DNA of 64,000 nt from Taibaiella sp. (GCA_016786705.1 JAEUVV010000006.1:62001-126000); one strand, 5' to 3'; positions 50,118 through 59,595 are shown, counted from the first letter of the stretch. Program-made: numbers and translations. Notes: generated by a model from the sequence alone, not told the origin.

Positions 50118-50552
50118 ATGAAAGTAGCCCTGCAAGTCTGGTTTATCGCCGCTATCGCGGAATGTCTTTTGTACAGTATTTTCCTGGAGCTCCCTATGGG
50201 CCTGTTCGTACTCCCTTTTGCTTTGGCAGGAGGACTGCCAGGTATGTTTATGTTCTACTATTTAATCGAAGCGATCAATTCCCTGTGGGAAAGGGGTAGC
50301 GCAAAATGGATCGCTATCTGCTGTGCCGCCCTGGCCTGTGCCAACGGTACTCTTGTACTCTTTTTACTGGTAATGCGCTTACCTTTTAATGAGCTGCCCT
50401 TCTTTGCTATCCTGAACGCGGCTACCATTATCGCGCTTGCTTTGAGCTGGAAAAAGGTCCAGAAGCTTTACTTCATAGCACAGCCGGAACTGATCGACGC
50501 AGAACAATCCAATACTGTTTACGAGTTTAAAAATACGCCTGATGAAAATTAA
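50118..50552 (+). CDS. Small membrane protein
   Basis: The 144-residue product has about four hydrophobic segments (7-25, 28-52, 60-85, 92-112) and a short polar C-terminus. I do not recognise a family. It overlaps the COQ4-like gene by 11 bases, so the two are co-translated within the regulator cluster. Confidence 0.65.
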   Translation: MKVALQVWFIAAIAECLLYSIFLELPMGLFVLPFALAGGLPGMFMFYYLIEAINSLWERGSAKWIAICCAALACANGTLVLFLLVMRLPFNELPFFAILNAATIIALALSWKKVQKLYFIAQPELIDAEQSNTVYEFKNTPDEN

Positions 50553-51036
50553 ACAATTAAGAGAGCGCCTGCTGGTTTTCCTGGCGCATGAGGTGGGCCT
50601 GCCTTATTTCAAGCTGATCCGTAAGAAAATATCTTTCCCTTACACGGACGCGGACCTGGAAAGCATGCCTGAAAATACAGTAGGGCACCAGCTACACCGT
50701 TTTTTCAAAAAACATGCATTGGGCCTGCTGCCTTACTATGAACGGCATGACATCAAGCATGTGCTGCTGGATTACCCACCTACGGAAGAGGGTGAAGTAT
50801 GTTTGCAAACGTTTATGCTGGCCAATGGCAGGATTACGTTCCCGGTGATGGTGGCCGTAGCTTACGGCTGGCTGACCATGCCTGAGTTTCATACTTCTTT
50901 TAAGGCTGCCTGGAGAAAAGGCCGGAATAATATACCCCTAAAGGATGTAAACTGGGTAAGCCTGATCCCGCATGAATTGCAGGAGATCCAGCAATTATTG
51001 ATCACAGAAAAGAAAAGCATTTTAGCTTATAAATGA
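50542..51036 (+). CDS. COQ4-like protein
   Basis: The 164-residue soluble product contains RHDIKHVLLDYPPTEEGEVC, matching the HD-x2-H...E metal-binding signature of the COQ4 family (His69, Asp70, His73, Glu85). Eukaryotic COQ4 acts in ubiquinone synthesis. Bacteroidota use menaquinone, so a different role is likely for this member. It overlaps both neighbours by a few bases (11 upstream, four downstream), so it is part of a tight operon with two small membrane proteins and a winged-helix regulator. Confidence 0.72.
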   Translation: MKIKQLRERLLVFLAHEVGLPYFKLIRKKISFPYTDADLESMPENTVGHQLHRFFKKHALGLLPYYERHDIKHVLLDYPPTEEGEVCLQTFMLANGRITFPVMVAVAYGWLTMPEFHTSFKAAWRKGRNNIPLKDVNWVSLIPHELQEIQQLLITEKKSILAYK

Positions 51037-51419
51037 TGGCACAAATAATCAACAAACCCTACCAAAGCCCGGGCTTTAAATTGCTGTGCTTATGCACTAA
51101 TGGCCTTTTCCTGCTGCACCTGTTCTTTAGTGTCGCGTTGGTTTTTTGTGCTATTTTTAAAAAGTACCCACCGGAAATTTTCCAGGATATTTTTGCCTTT
51201 ATCTTTTTAACTCCTTATGTATTTTTCTATTTCCTGTCAGACCTGGGTCTCTTTATCCTGATTAGATACAAACAGCGTCGCAATATATATTCGGGAACGG
51301 ATTACTGGCTTGCAAGATTATTGGGTATAAAATACTTTTGTATCGCACTACTCACTATCCTGGCTCTTTTTGTCCTGTGGGTATTTTCCGGCTCATCTGC
51401 AGGGCACCCCTATAACTGA
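51033..51419 (+). CDS. Small membrane protein, last gene of the cluster
   Basis: The 128-residue product has three predicted transmembrane segments (about 18-40, 48-70, 95-118). I cannot assign a family. It begins with ATGATG overlapping the COQ4-like stop and converges with the glycosyltransferase-like gene, whose stop is three bases away. Confidence 0.65.
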   Translation: MMAQIINKPYQSPGFKLLCLCTNGLFLLHLFFSVALVFCAIFKKYPPEIFQDIFAFIFLTPYVFFYFLSDLGLFILIRYKQRRNIYSGTDYWLARLLGIKYFCIALLTILALFVLWVFSGSSAGHPYN

Positions 51420-51422
51420 TAC

Positions 51423-52781
51423 CTATGTAATTACTTTTCTTTTTATGGTTCCGGCAAAATGATATTTCCCGGTTTCCGCAAATATGGCGATGCTCACGAA
51501 AAGATCAACCAGCATCAGGTAAGTATAAGGTACCTGGATAAAGAACATGAATATGGCCAGGTAGATCTTAAATGAGGCCATCAGGTAAATCTTATAATGA
51601 ATGGATTTCCTGATCCTGAAGTACAACAGGACCAGTGCCGCCGTCGTTAATAAAGAACCCCAGAAGTGAAATCTCTGTAAAGCCTTTATTTTTACCATTA
51701 AGTCCTGCCCGGGGTAATAATCATAGATAAAAGGAGCGAAGCCAAAACCGTTGAACAAATGGTAAGGTTTGCCGGTTTCACCGTTAATATGCTGCCACTC
51801 TCCTAAAGCTGAAATATCATAATGCTTATAGCCCCGGTAAAATATGCCCCAGTCTTTGCTTAAAAAAGGAATAACATAAATCCCCATAATAAAGATAACA
51901 ATGGTCGCTGCTGTAATATAGAAATTACGCTTAGGCTCATTGAACCACAATACCACAACGGCTACCGGCAGCCAAAGCACCAGGCTGTAACGCGACATTA
52001 AACAGATCGCGACAATCAGGCCGCGCAACACCGGGTTGTTTATATTAAAACTTAAGATCAGTAAAATATAGTAACCGGCTACCATGATTTCTACCGTGTT
52101 CGACATGACAGCACTTAAAGGATTTACTTCTATAGTGCCCGACATAATGAAACTTACAGGATCTGTGGTAACCGACATCAACAGTATAGGAACAGTTCCG
52201 AAAATGATCGTCAGCATATGGTACCGATAGTTATTGTACTTCATACTTCTCCAAACGAGCAGGATGAAGGCTATTGCCCAGATCGAGATGGGTATCCAAC
52301 GATAGTCAAAATGAAATACTTCCGCCGTTAAAAAAGGTCCCCATTGCATAGGCAGGTAGGTTACCGGGAGGAAATAACCGAATTTTTCTATAGGTGTATA
52401 CACATTGTCGCCATTCATGAAGCGTTCACACAATTCTATAATGGTAGGAATAACGTCTGACTGTTCAGCCAGAATAGGGTTTTGCATGAAATTCTGCTGC
52501 AGCAAGAAAAATATAGCAGTGATGCCTGCAAGCCCGAACAAAGTCATAAGGGATTTAAGCCATATATTTTGCTGCTGCCCTTTTTCAGAAATACCCACTT
52601 CTTTATTAAGATAAATGCCAAGCAGACCTATACCAAAAAACAGGCTGCTACCCATAAATAAGAGTGCATTAAGCTTAACCGGCACATACCGGTTAAATAT
52701 AAATGTACCCCATTGAATCAAAAGCAAAACAAATAAGCTAAGCCGGTGACTCGTGAATATTTTTCTTAAAACAGCAATCAT
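51423..52781 (-). CDS. Polytopic membrane protein, GT87/mannosyltransferase-like
   Basis: The 452-residue product has about 11 transmembrane segments and the loop and acidic pattern of GT-C-type glycosyltransferases (DUF2029/GT87 style): a long first periplasmic loop with NGDNVYTPIEKFGYFLPVTY, and later LVLWLPVAVVVLW. Such enzymes move sugars from polyprenyl-phosphate donors at the inner membrane. No polysaccharide genes surround it. Family assignment is by general style only. Confidence 0.55.
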   Translation of the reverse strand: MIAVLRKIFTSHRLSLFVLLLIQWGTFIFNRYVPVKLNALLFMGSSLFFGIGLLGIYLNKEVGISEKGQQQNIWLKSLMTLFGLAGITAIFFLLQQNFMQNPILAEQSDVIPTIIELCERFMNGDNVYTPIEKFGYFLPVTYLPMQWGPFLTAEVFHFDYRWIPISIWAIAFILLVWRSMKYNNYRYHMLTIIFGTVPILLMSVTTDPVSFIMSGTIEVNPLSAVMSNTVEIMVAGYYILLILSFNINNPVLRGLIVAICLMSRYSLVLWLPVAVVVLWFNEPKRNFYITAATIVIFIMGIYVIPFLSKDWGIFYRGYKHYDISALGEWQHINGETGKPYHLFNGFGFAPFIYDYYPGQDLMVKIKALQRFHFWGSLLTTAALVLLYFRIRKSIHYKIYLMASFKIYLAIFMFFIQVPYTYLMLVDLFVSIAIFAETGKYHFAGTIKRKVIT

Positions 52782-52810
52782 TATTTAATATTTGTTTGAC
52801 TGAAACCGCT

Positions 52811-52818
52811 CAAAGATA
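52811..52818 (-). promoter_or_regulatory. Promoter -7 element, membrane glycosyltransferase-like gene
   Basis: TATCTTTG on the minus strand, 29 bases before the ATG at 52781. Confidence 0.5.
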
Positions 52819-52898
52819 ATCATAATTCAACAGGAATATTTGTTGCGGCTCCCAACTATACATGGAGGTTATGCATCTAATTACACAAACACCGGAAG

Positions 52899-53573
52899 AT
52901 GAACAACAGGCGTAAAATAAGACTGGAAATGCCGGAGCCCTGCACCGCAGATTTTGAACAGATGCCCGATGTGGGGCATGGCCGCTTTTGCAAGCGATGC
53001 AATAAAACGGTTCAGGATGTCAGCCAGCTCTCAGACAGCATGTTGCAATTGTTTTTAAAAACACCGGACCGTGTGTGTCTACAGCTGCATCAAGATCAAT
53101 TGGGAAGAGCTATTCTATTGCCCGGCGACACCGGTATTAAATCCATGCCAACTTCTAGTATTTCTGTTTGTCTTTTAAATGACCTTATGCCCGGCACTTT
53201 GCTGGACATAGCGCCCCAGGATCCGGTTGTTCATGAAAGCAGGTGGCTTACCGGTTTTCTGAAGGATGAGTCTGCTCAACTACCCCTGCATGATGCGGCT
53301 ATTTCCATCGGATCGCTAGGGATAGCATTTACCGATGCCTCGGGCTGGTTTAAACTTTTCGTACCTCAGGGTGCAGAATATAATACGTTCCTTTTTAGCG
53401 TAAGCATGAAGGCGCCGGACAATCAGTACTTTGAAATTATTGAAAAGGGTATAACCATCCTTGAGGGTAAAGTACTTATCCTCCCCAATAGTAAGTTGCA
53501 TAACGCTGCCCATACAAAATCTACATCTATAAAAATAAAAGAGGCCTACACTATGATTCAAACCTCCGCATAA
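52899..53573 (+). CDS. Hypothetical protein with N-terminal Cys motif
   Basis: The 224-residue product starts with a compact segment, HGRFCKRCNKTVQDVSQLSD (about 26-45), whose C-x2-C and upstream Cys16 could bind a metal. A strand-rich middle (about 110-190) resembles the carboxypeptidase-regulatory-like fold used in Bacteroidota surface proteins. There is no signal peptide or transmembrane helix. The N-terminal motif recurs in a phylum-specific family without a known role. Confidence 0.6.
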   Translation: MNNRRKIRLEMPEPCTADFEQMPDVGHGRFCKRCNKTVQDVSQLSDSMLQLFLKTPDRVCLQLHQDQLGRAILLPGDTGIKSMPTSSISVCLLNDLMPGTLLDIAPQDPVVHESRWLTGFLKDESAQLPLHDAAISIGSLGIAFTDASGWFKLFVPQGAEYNTFLFSVSMKAPDNQYFEIIEKGITILEGKVLILPNSKLHNAAHTKSTSIKIKEAYTMIQTSA

Positions 53574-53581
53574 TTATAAAG

Positions 53582-53618
53582 AAAGCCTAAGTACCTTGCT
53601 ATATTTAGGCTTTTTTTT
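53582..53618 (+). terminator. Terminator after the Cys-motif protein
   Basis: AAAGCCTAA and TTAGGCTTT flank a 14-base loop and a T-run follows. Confidence 0.75.
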
Positions 53619-53800
53619 ATAAATCGCAATAGCCGTTACGGCATTTTACACACCTTTCATATTAAAATAAATTCTATAGTATATTTACTACAAAATTCAA
53701 GTTTCAGGTGCCCGGCTTTGGTAACAGCCTATTTCCATAGCTATCTTTATACCAAGAAATTAAAAACTAAATTTTCTTTTAATCCTGAAATCTATTAAAA

Positions 53801-54025
53801 ATGGCAGAGAACAATTCAAGAGCTCTGTTGAAATTTAACGGCGGCGAAACCGCAAAAGTATTAAGACTAAACTAAAAAGTAGGCCGTGCCGTTGACGTAT
53901 CCGGCCGTGTAGCCTCCGATCCGTCTAACGCTTTGATCAAGATCACGATCGAGGCTACAGACAAAGCAGACATCTTAGAAAGCCTGTTGAATGGTAAGTA
54001 CAAACCCACTACCGGTGAAGTTTAG
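53801..54025 (+). pseudogene. Relic of a type VI secretion tube protein (TssD/Hcp)
   Basis: From ATG 53801 the frame encodes about 24 residues ending VLRLN, then a TAA at 53873-53875. It continues in the same frame with KVGRAVDVSGRVASDPSNAL, then IKITIEATDKADILESLLNG and TTGEV, to a TAG at 54023. The pattern (a V-x-D-x-SGR-x-S turn, then an I-x-IEAT-x-KAD strand) is that of the N-terminal half of Bacteroidota TssD, which is about 130 residues. One tyrosine codon apparently became a stop, and the C-terminal half is missing. No other type VI genes lie in the window. Confidence 0.65.
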
Positions 54026-54184
54026 TTGAGTGAGTGCAGTAACAATCAGATTAGGCAATGCCGAATATATAGGCCACTGGCCTAATTCATCATCCGGCAA
54101 ACATTTCATCTTTAAATGCTGTCAGGGCTACAAGAGCTCTTATCCTGTACTTTGGCAGCTATTTATTAGCCAACCCTTTTATAC

Positions 54185-54222
54185 AAAAGATAAGGGCTTC
54201 CGTATTGGAAGCCCTATCTTTT
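54185..54222. terminator. Terminator between the TssD relic and yidC
   Basis: GGGCTTCC and GGAAGCCC enclose GTATT, with A-rich and T-rich flanks; it serves yidC on the minus strand. Confidence 0.75.
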
Positions 54223-54225
54223 AAT

Positions 54226-56064
54226 TTATTTACCCGCGTTTTTCCCACGGTTCTGTTGTTGTTTCTGAATTTCTTCCAGGCGTTGTTGCCATTTTGAGGT
54301 GGCCGCCGGTTTACTCTGGTTCTCTTTAATTTTTGAAAGGATTTTTTCTTCGTTAATAAAGAACTTCTGGATAATAAACTGCTGTGCTAAGCTCAACATA
54401 TTGGATAAGAAATAGTAGAAGGTAAGACCCGCAGCGAAGTTGTTGAACCAACCCAGGAACATGATCGGCATCACAAAAGGCATCCATTTTAATACCTGCG
54501 CGTTTGGTCCGCTCATTTCCTGACCCGCGGTCATCTGCTTGCTATAAATAGCCAGTAACAAACTCGAAATGGTCATTAACAGGGTGAACAAGCTTACGTG
54601 ATTACCGTAAAAAGGAATATTAAACCCTAAATTCAGGATATTGTCAAATGTAGATAAGTCTTCTGCCCAAAGGAATTTAGCCTGCCTCAGGTTCATGGCC
54701 GAAGGGAAGAAATAATACATGGACAATAAGAACGGCATCTGGAAGAGTAAAGGTAAACACCCGCCTAAAGGATTCACACCTGCAGAACGGTATAATTTCA
54801 TTTGCTCCATACCCATTGCCTGCTGATCGTGACCATACTTTTCCCTTAAAGTATCGATCTGTGGCTTCAGCACCCTCATCTTAGCTGCAGACAACTGGGA
54901 CTTGTAAGTCAGGAAAGAAAGGAAGATACGGATGATCAACGTCATTAAGATAATAACGATACCCACACTCGGGATAAAACCGTTAAGCATGGTGAACAAT
55001 GGTAAGATCAACCATTTAACGATGTATTTTACGAAAGCAAATAAACCAAAGCCAAACTGGATCATCTCTTCCATATCCAGTTTATAAGACTTCAGGGTAT
55101 TATAGTCATTAGGACCGATATACCAGTTAAAGTCGAAAGAGAAATCATTGGAAGCCGTTACCGGGATCGTTAACTTACTCAGGTTTTTAACTACTAAAGT
55201 AGTATCTTCTTTAGGCTCCTGGGATTCATAAGACCCGTTGCTGAAGTTCTTTGTTTTGGCAATAATGGTAGAGTTGAAAAAGTGTGTTTTTACACCCATC
55301 CATTGCAAAGGATCTTCAAGTGTACGTTGCGGTTTATTAGAAAAAGTAAAGTAATCATGCTCTCCATCTCCGAAACGGTAATGGACCTGCGCATTGCGAC
55401 GCTCAGAGGCCAGGTCTTTTTCTGTACGCATGGCTTTAGTCGCCCATTGTACCGGGATATTGCTTACTTTTCCTAACTCTTCGTTCATACCCACAATCTT
55501 AAGACTGGCGTCCATCATATAGTTGTCGTTAGAGAGAGAGTAGGTCAGTATAACGCTTTTACCTTGTCCTACCTGCGCTACCATCACTAGAGGGAGGCTA
55601 TCGGCAGTCCTGGGCTGTGGCGTGAAGTTCAATTCATCGGACCACATTTCTTTACCATCAACAGGAATTTTGAATACCAGCTTATTGTCGCCCTTACCGG
55701 AGAACAATTTCATAGCGGTATCTTTTTTCCCTACATAATCATTATAGGTTTTGTAATCTAGCAGGGAAGCGGCTACCGGGTAGGCGCCTTTGCTGGTAAT
55801 ATCCAGGCTGATTACATTATTAGCGATCTTTACGATTTGCTCGCTGCCCCTGAACGCTGCCGGTAAAGTGGAATCGACCACAGAACTGGTATCCTGGATT
55901 ACGGCACTTGCCGCAGCATTACTCTGCGCTTTGGCTTTTTGCTCTTTAGCTGCAGCCTCTGTCTTGATCTGATTGTACTTTTCTGCTTCATTCTGGCTAT
56001 AGAATATGTACCCTACCGCCAGGCCGACCAAAAGCAGAAAGCCAATGATTGAATTACGATCCAT
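54226..56064 (-). CDS. yidC: Membrane protein insertase YidC
   Basis: The 612-residue product has an N-terminal transmembrane anchor (about 6-22), a large periplasmic domain (about 60-340), then the conserved insertase core with five helices (about 350-560), including PLFTMLNGFIPSVGIVI and the GCLPLLFQMPFLLSMYYFF hairpin region. The cytoplasmic tail is basic and Gln-rich. It inserts proteins into the inner membrane with or without SecYEG. Length and layout are those of Gram-negative YidC. Confidence 0.95.
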   Translation of the reverse strand: MDRNSIIGFLLLVGLAVGYIFYSQNEAEKYNQIKTEAAAKEQKAKAQSNAAASAVIQDTSSVVDSTLPAAFRGSEQIVKIANNVISLDITSKGAYPVAASLLDYKTYNDYVGKKDTAMKLFSGKGDNKLVFKIPVDGKEMWSDELNFTPQPRTADSLPLVMVAQVGQGKSVILTYSLSNDNYMMDASLKIVGMNEELGKVSNIPVQWATKAMRTEKDLASERRNAQVHYRFGDGEHDYFTFSNKPQRTLEDPLQWMGVKTHFFNSTIIAKTKNFSNGSYESQEPKEDTTLVVKNLSKLTIPVTASNDFSFDFNWYIGPNDYNTLKSYKLDMEEMIQFGFGLFAFVKYIVKWLILPLFTMLNGFIPSVGIVIILMTLIIRIFLSFLTYKSQLSAAKMRVLKPQIDTLREKYGHDQQAMGMEQMKLYRSAGVNPLGGCLPLLFQMPFLLSMYYFFPSAMNLRQAKFLWAEDLSTFDNILNLGFNIPFYGNHVSLFTLLMTISSLLLAIYSKQMTAGQEMSGPNAQVLKWMPFVMPIMFLGWFNNFAAGLTFYYFLSNMLSLAQQFIIQKFFINEEKILSKIKENQSKPAATSKWQQRLEEIQKQQQNRGKNAGK

Positions 56065-56099
56065 GAAAATAAATTAACTCCTATTTAATATTTAAGGCG

Positions 56100-56107
56100 C
56101 AAAGGTA
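56100..56107 (-). promoter_or_regulatory. Promoter -7 element, yidC
   Basis: TACCTTTG on the minus strand, 35 bases before the yidC ATG. Confidence 0.55.
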
Positions 56108-56201
56108 AAACTTAATTGGGGAAAACCTGACAGTACCCGATATATTATAAACTATTTATAATTTAGGCCAGGCTTAATCATTTTTAAATGAAATACGCGG
56201 T

Positions 56202-57695
56202 TTATTCCAATACCTGGCTCGCTTTGCTTTCATTCCAAAGCCGGTCCAGTGCTGTAATCACATACTTGTATTGCCGGCCACCTGTCTCCTCATCCACAAA
56301 ATTTGTTTTTTGGGTCAGGCCTATGATCCGGGCGGCATTATTCAGGTCTACGGCTTCTGTTTTCATAAACCTGTAAACCAGGTATTTTAACCCGCCGGAA
56401 ACATTCAGTTCTTTATTCCAGCTTAATACCGTTCTATTGCCCTGTTTCGAAATTTTCGCATTCGGAGCTACCGGCGCTGCAGCACCTAACCAGGGCATGG
56501 TAGGAGGAATCGCGATCGTACCAAAATATTTTGCCTGTCTTAGCTCCTCGCTCAAGCCTGCTCCCGCTTTGGAAAAGCTCGCCATGCTGTACATAATAGC
56601 ACCGTCGTTATGGGCACTCCTGGAGGTTTCCAGCTGCTTCAATATTTCACCCGGCCCCTGCCAGGCACCGGCTTTCGCATTGACCATTTTGTACACACCC
56701 ATACCTATATATACTGCGCGATCTTTACAATTTTCCCGCCACCAGGGCGCCAGCTCATCAAACGCAGCCAGGCGGTGCCCATGCTCCCAATAAAGTTGTG
56801 GCGCTACATAATCCAGCCATTTATTATCGATCCACTTTTTTACATCCGCATAAAGGTCATCATAGCAGCTGGTACCATTCGTCGCACTACCCTGGGGGTC
56901 CTGGCGTTGGTTGCGCCAGATACCAAAGGGACTAATCCCCACTTTCACATAACGCTTTTCCTTCTTCACTCCTTTATACATGGCTTCCACAAATTTATTG
57001 ATATTGTCCCGCCGCCAGTCGTCGAGACTCATGCCATTGCCGTAGGCGCTGTAGGACCTGCCATCATTAAATAGCTGCCCGCTTATTTTATAGGGATAAA
57101 AGTAATCATCAATATGTACGCCGTCAATATCATATTTCTTCACCACTTCCAGGATCACATTGTTGACGTAGTTCCGCGCTTCCGGGTTGCCCGGGTCCAG
57201 GTAAGACTTCCCGCCGTAGTGGATCACCCAATCCGGATGCCGGCGGGTTACATGCGAAGCCGGGTTTACATTGATCTTACTATTGACCAGGGCCCTGAAG
57301 GGGTTAAACCAGGCATGGAATTCCATATTTCTTTTATGTGTTTCTTCTATCATGAAGGCAAGCGGATCATAATAAGGGAAAGGGGCCTCACCCTGTTTCC
57401 CGCTCAGGTATTTGCTCCAGGGCTCTATACCATTAGGGTAGAACGCGTCAGCTGCCGGCCTTACCTGTACGATCACCGCGTTAAAGCCCTGCCTGGCCAG
57501 GAAGTTGAGGTGGTTGATAAACTCGTTTTGTTGCTGCACGGCGCTTAGCCCCGGCTTGGAAGGCCAGTCAATATTACCGACCGTGGCGATCCATACGGCC
57601 CTGAATTCCCGTTTGGGCGCCTGCGATTCCTGTTGCGCAATACACAAAAAATGAGTTAATAAGCCAATCAGCACTGCCAGCATTCGTTTCATCAT
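56202..57695 (-). CDS. GHL10-family glycoside hydrolase-like protein
   Basis: The 497-residue product has a signal peptide (about 1-21), then the glycosyl-hydrolase-like 10 domain (DUF187/YngK type): REFRAVWIATVGNIDWPS (about 30-47), FNAVIVQVRPAADAFYPNG, FHAWFNPFRA, and IDGVHIDDYFYPY with its two acidic residues. A short fibronectin-III-like C-terminal domain (about 410-497) ends with KYVITALDRLWNES. These enzymes are thought to cut polysaccharides in or outside the envelope. The substrate is not known. Confidence 0.88.
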   Translation of the reverse strand: MMKRMLAVLIGLLTHFLCIAQQESQAPKREFRAVWIATVGNIDWPSKPGLSAVQQQNEFINHLNFLARQGFNAVIVQVRPAADAFYPNGIEPWSKYLSGKQGEAPFPYYDPLAFMIEETHKRNMEFHAWFNPFRALVNSKINVNPASHVTRRHPDWVIHYGGKSYLDPGNPEARNYVNNVILEVVKKYDIDGVHIDDYFYPYKISGQLFNDGRSYSAYGNGMSLDDWRRDNINKFVEAMYKGVKKEKRYVKVGISPFGIWRNQRQDPQGSATNGTSCYDDLYADVKKWIDNKWLDYVAPQLYWEHGHRLAAFDELAPWWRENCKDRAVYIGMGVYKMVNAKAGAWQGPGEILKQLETSRSAHNDGAIMYSMASFSKAGAGLSEELRQAKYFGTIAIPPTMPWLGAAAPVAPNAKISKQGNRTVLSWNKELNVSGGLKYLVYRFMKTEAVDLNNAARIIGLTQKTNFVDEETGGRQYKYVITALDRLWNESKASQVLE

Positions 57696-57752
57696 AATAT
57701 TAAAAAATTTTAAGGGCGGCCGCGAAAATACAAAATAAAAAAAAGATATAAA

Positions 57753-58478
57753 TTATTGGTTCCAAATGTCCCAGCCGGCTTCAGCCTGTATGCAAAGCAT
57801 TTCGAAGCCGTTCTTTACCTGCGCTGCTCTTTGCCTGCCTTCCTGTAAAAAGGCTGTTATTTCAGGGTTATAAACCAGGTCATACAGGAGATGATTAGTA
57901 TTTAGGTAATCATAAGGGAGGTCCGGCTTCTCTGTAATATCTGGAAAAGTACCCAATGGAGTTGTATTAATAATAATAGGGTGTGTATTCATTACCTGCT
58001 CATCTATTTGCGGATAGCTGATCGTGCCCGGCACCCCCGACCTGCTGACTACTGTATAGGGGATATCCAGTTGTTGCAAGCCTTGTTGTATGGCTTTAGC
58101 AGCTCCGCCCGTTCCCAGGACCAGCGCCCGCCGGTGCTGCGCTTTTAATAAAGGTTGTAAAGAACGGGTGAAACCGGTAATGTCTGTGTTGTAGCCTACC
58201 AGCCGGCCTTTATGGGCCTGGATACAGTTTACCGCGCCAATACTTTCTGCAGAAGGGTCCAGTTCGTCGAGGAAAGGAATGACCTGTTCTTTATAAGGTA
58301 TGGTTACATTTATACCGGCCAGTTGCTTTTGCCGCAGTAAGCCGGGAAAAGCGTCAATGTTTTCCAGTTCAAATGCCTCGTAAACAGCGTCAATGTTATA
58401 ATCAGAGAATTTATTGTTAAAATACCGTGGCGAAAAGCTGTGTTGCAAACTTTTACCGATAATACCATATACCTTCAT
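57753..58478 (-). CDS. aroE: Shikimate dehydrogenase
   Basis: The 241-residue product has the shikimate-binding segment SLQHSFSPRYFN (about 9-20), NVTIPYKE with the catalytic lysine (about 59-66), AVNCIQ, and an NADP-binding LGTGGAAKAI (about 122-131). It reduces 3-dehydroshikimate to shikimate in aromatic synthesis. It is slightly shorter than the E. coli enzyme. The short EPSP-synthase-like gene at 7915 is not near it. Confidence 0.92.
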   Translation of the reverse strand: MKVYGIIGKSLQHSFSPRYFNNKFSDYNIDAVYEAFELENIDAFPGLLRQKQLAGINVTIPYKEQVIPFLDELDPSAESIGAVNCIQAHKGRLVGYNTDITGFTRSLQPLLKAQHRRALVLGTGGAAKAIQQGLQQLDIPYTVVSRSGVPGTISYPQIDEQVMNTHPIIINTTPLGTFPDITEKPDLPYDYLNTNHLLYDLVYNPEITAFLQEGRQRAAQVKNGFEMLCIQAEAGWDIWNQ

Positions 58479-58555
58479 TATATTTGTTTTTTACCAGTAT
58501 TGCCTAAAATTACGGTTTTACGCAAGAGTGAACCTTTAAAAATTAGTAAATATTA

Positions 58556-59452
58556 ATGCCCGGCCTTAAACCAGATAAAGAAATTGTTGCCTTACTCCAG
58601 CTTGTAGATGATCCGGACCAGGAGGTCTTTGACCTTGTAGCGCAAAAATTGTTGGGTTATGGCGCCGCGGTCATTCCTCACCTGGAGCAGCTTTGGGAGT
58701 TTACAGAAGCCGAGTGGGTACAGAACCGTATAGAAAACCTGATCCATCAATCTTATTACCTGGTATTACAAACAGAGTTGATGAAATGGGCCCAGCAGGA
58801 GAAACCTTCCATACTGGATGCAGCCTTACTGATTGCCAAATACCGCTACCCGGAAATGGATAAAGAGCATGTAATGCACCAGTTTGAGCTCATGCGCCGG
58901 AACGTGTGGCTGGAGCTGAACAACTTTTTATCCCCGCTGGAGCAGATCAACATTATTAATGGTATCCTGTTCAATTTTTTCAAGTTGCAGGGCCATGAGC
59001 TTACCGAGCACGAGCCGCGTCATTTTTTCCTGAATGAAACGATAGAGTCCAGGCAGGGTAATGCCTTTACCATTGGTATTTTATACATGGCCTTATGTGA
59101 ACTACTGGATGTGCCAGTATTTGCCATTGACCTTCCCAACCAGTTCGTGATGGCTTATTATGAACATATCTATAGTTTTGAGGATACAGAACGTGAAAAT
59201 GCGGTGGGACAGCTGCAGTTTTTCATAGATCCCACAAATGGCATGATCTATAACCGGAACGATATAATTATGTACCTGAAAAAAAACGGGCAGCATGACC
59301 GGTATAATCACCTGAAGCCTATAGACAGCCGTTCCTTCATCGCATTAATGCTGGAAAGCCTGGCCAGCACTTATGGCAACATCGGCGATATTGAAAGGGC
59401 TAACGAGATTGAAAGCCTTATACCCCTGGTGCAGTTGCGGGAAGAAGATTAG
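58556..59452 (+). CDS. SirB1/transglutaminase-like family protein
   Basis: The 298-residue product has HEAT-like helices at the front (about 1-95) and then a SirB1-type transglutaminase-like domain: NIINGILFNFFKLQGH (about 140-155), ESRQGNAFTIGILYMALCEL (about 172-191), DVPVFAIDLPNQFVMAYY (about 193-210). The family is related to cysteine proteases but this member has no cysteine at the expected nucleophile position, so it is probably a non-enzymatic scaffold. It is divergent from aroE. Confidence 0.75.
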   Translation: MPGLKPDKEIVALLQLVDDPDQEVFDLVAQKLLGYGAAVIPHLEQLWEFTEAEWVQNRIENLIHQSYYLVLQTELMKWAQQEKPSILDAALLIAKYRYPEMDKEHVMHQFELMRRNVWLELNNFLSPLEQINIINGILFNFFKLQGHELTEHEPRHFFLNETIESRQGNAFTIGILYMALCELLDVPVFAIDLPNQFVMAYYEHIYSFEDTERENAVGQLQFFIDPTNGMIYNRNDIIMYLKKNGQHDRYNHLKPIDSRSFIALMLESLASTYGNIGDIERANEIESLIPLVQLREED

Positions 59453-59550
59453 CCAAGATGGTTCAGGGTCATTTGCTGATTAGCTTATGAGATAATTAGC
59501 TGATTGCTATAAGCAATTGAAGCCATAATCTTTTACAATTCCAATACTTT

Positions 59551-59595
59551 AAAAGCAAATGGGACTGTTTTGCTCAAACAGTCCCATTTGCTTTT
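59551..59595. terminator. Long bidirectional terminator
   Basis: A perfect 20-bp stem with a five-base loop (TGCTC) lies between the convergent SirB1-like and phosphate-transporter genes; A/T runs are at both ends. Confidence 0.85.

Noticed and set aside
54030..54224. Plus-strand 64-codon frame after the TssD relic
   Set aside because: It runs into the yidC terminator, matches no part of TssD in style and starts at a non-ATG codon.
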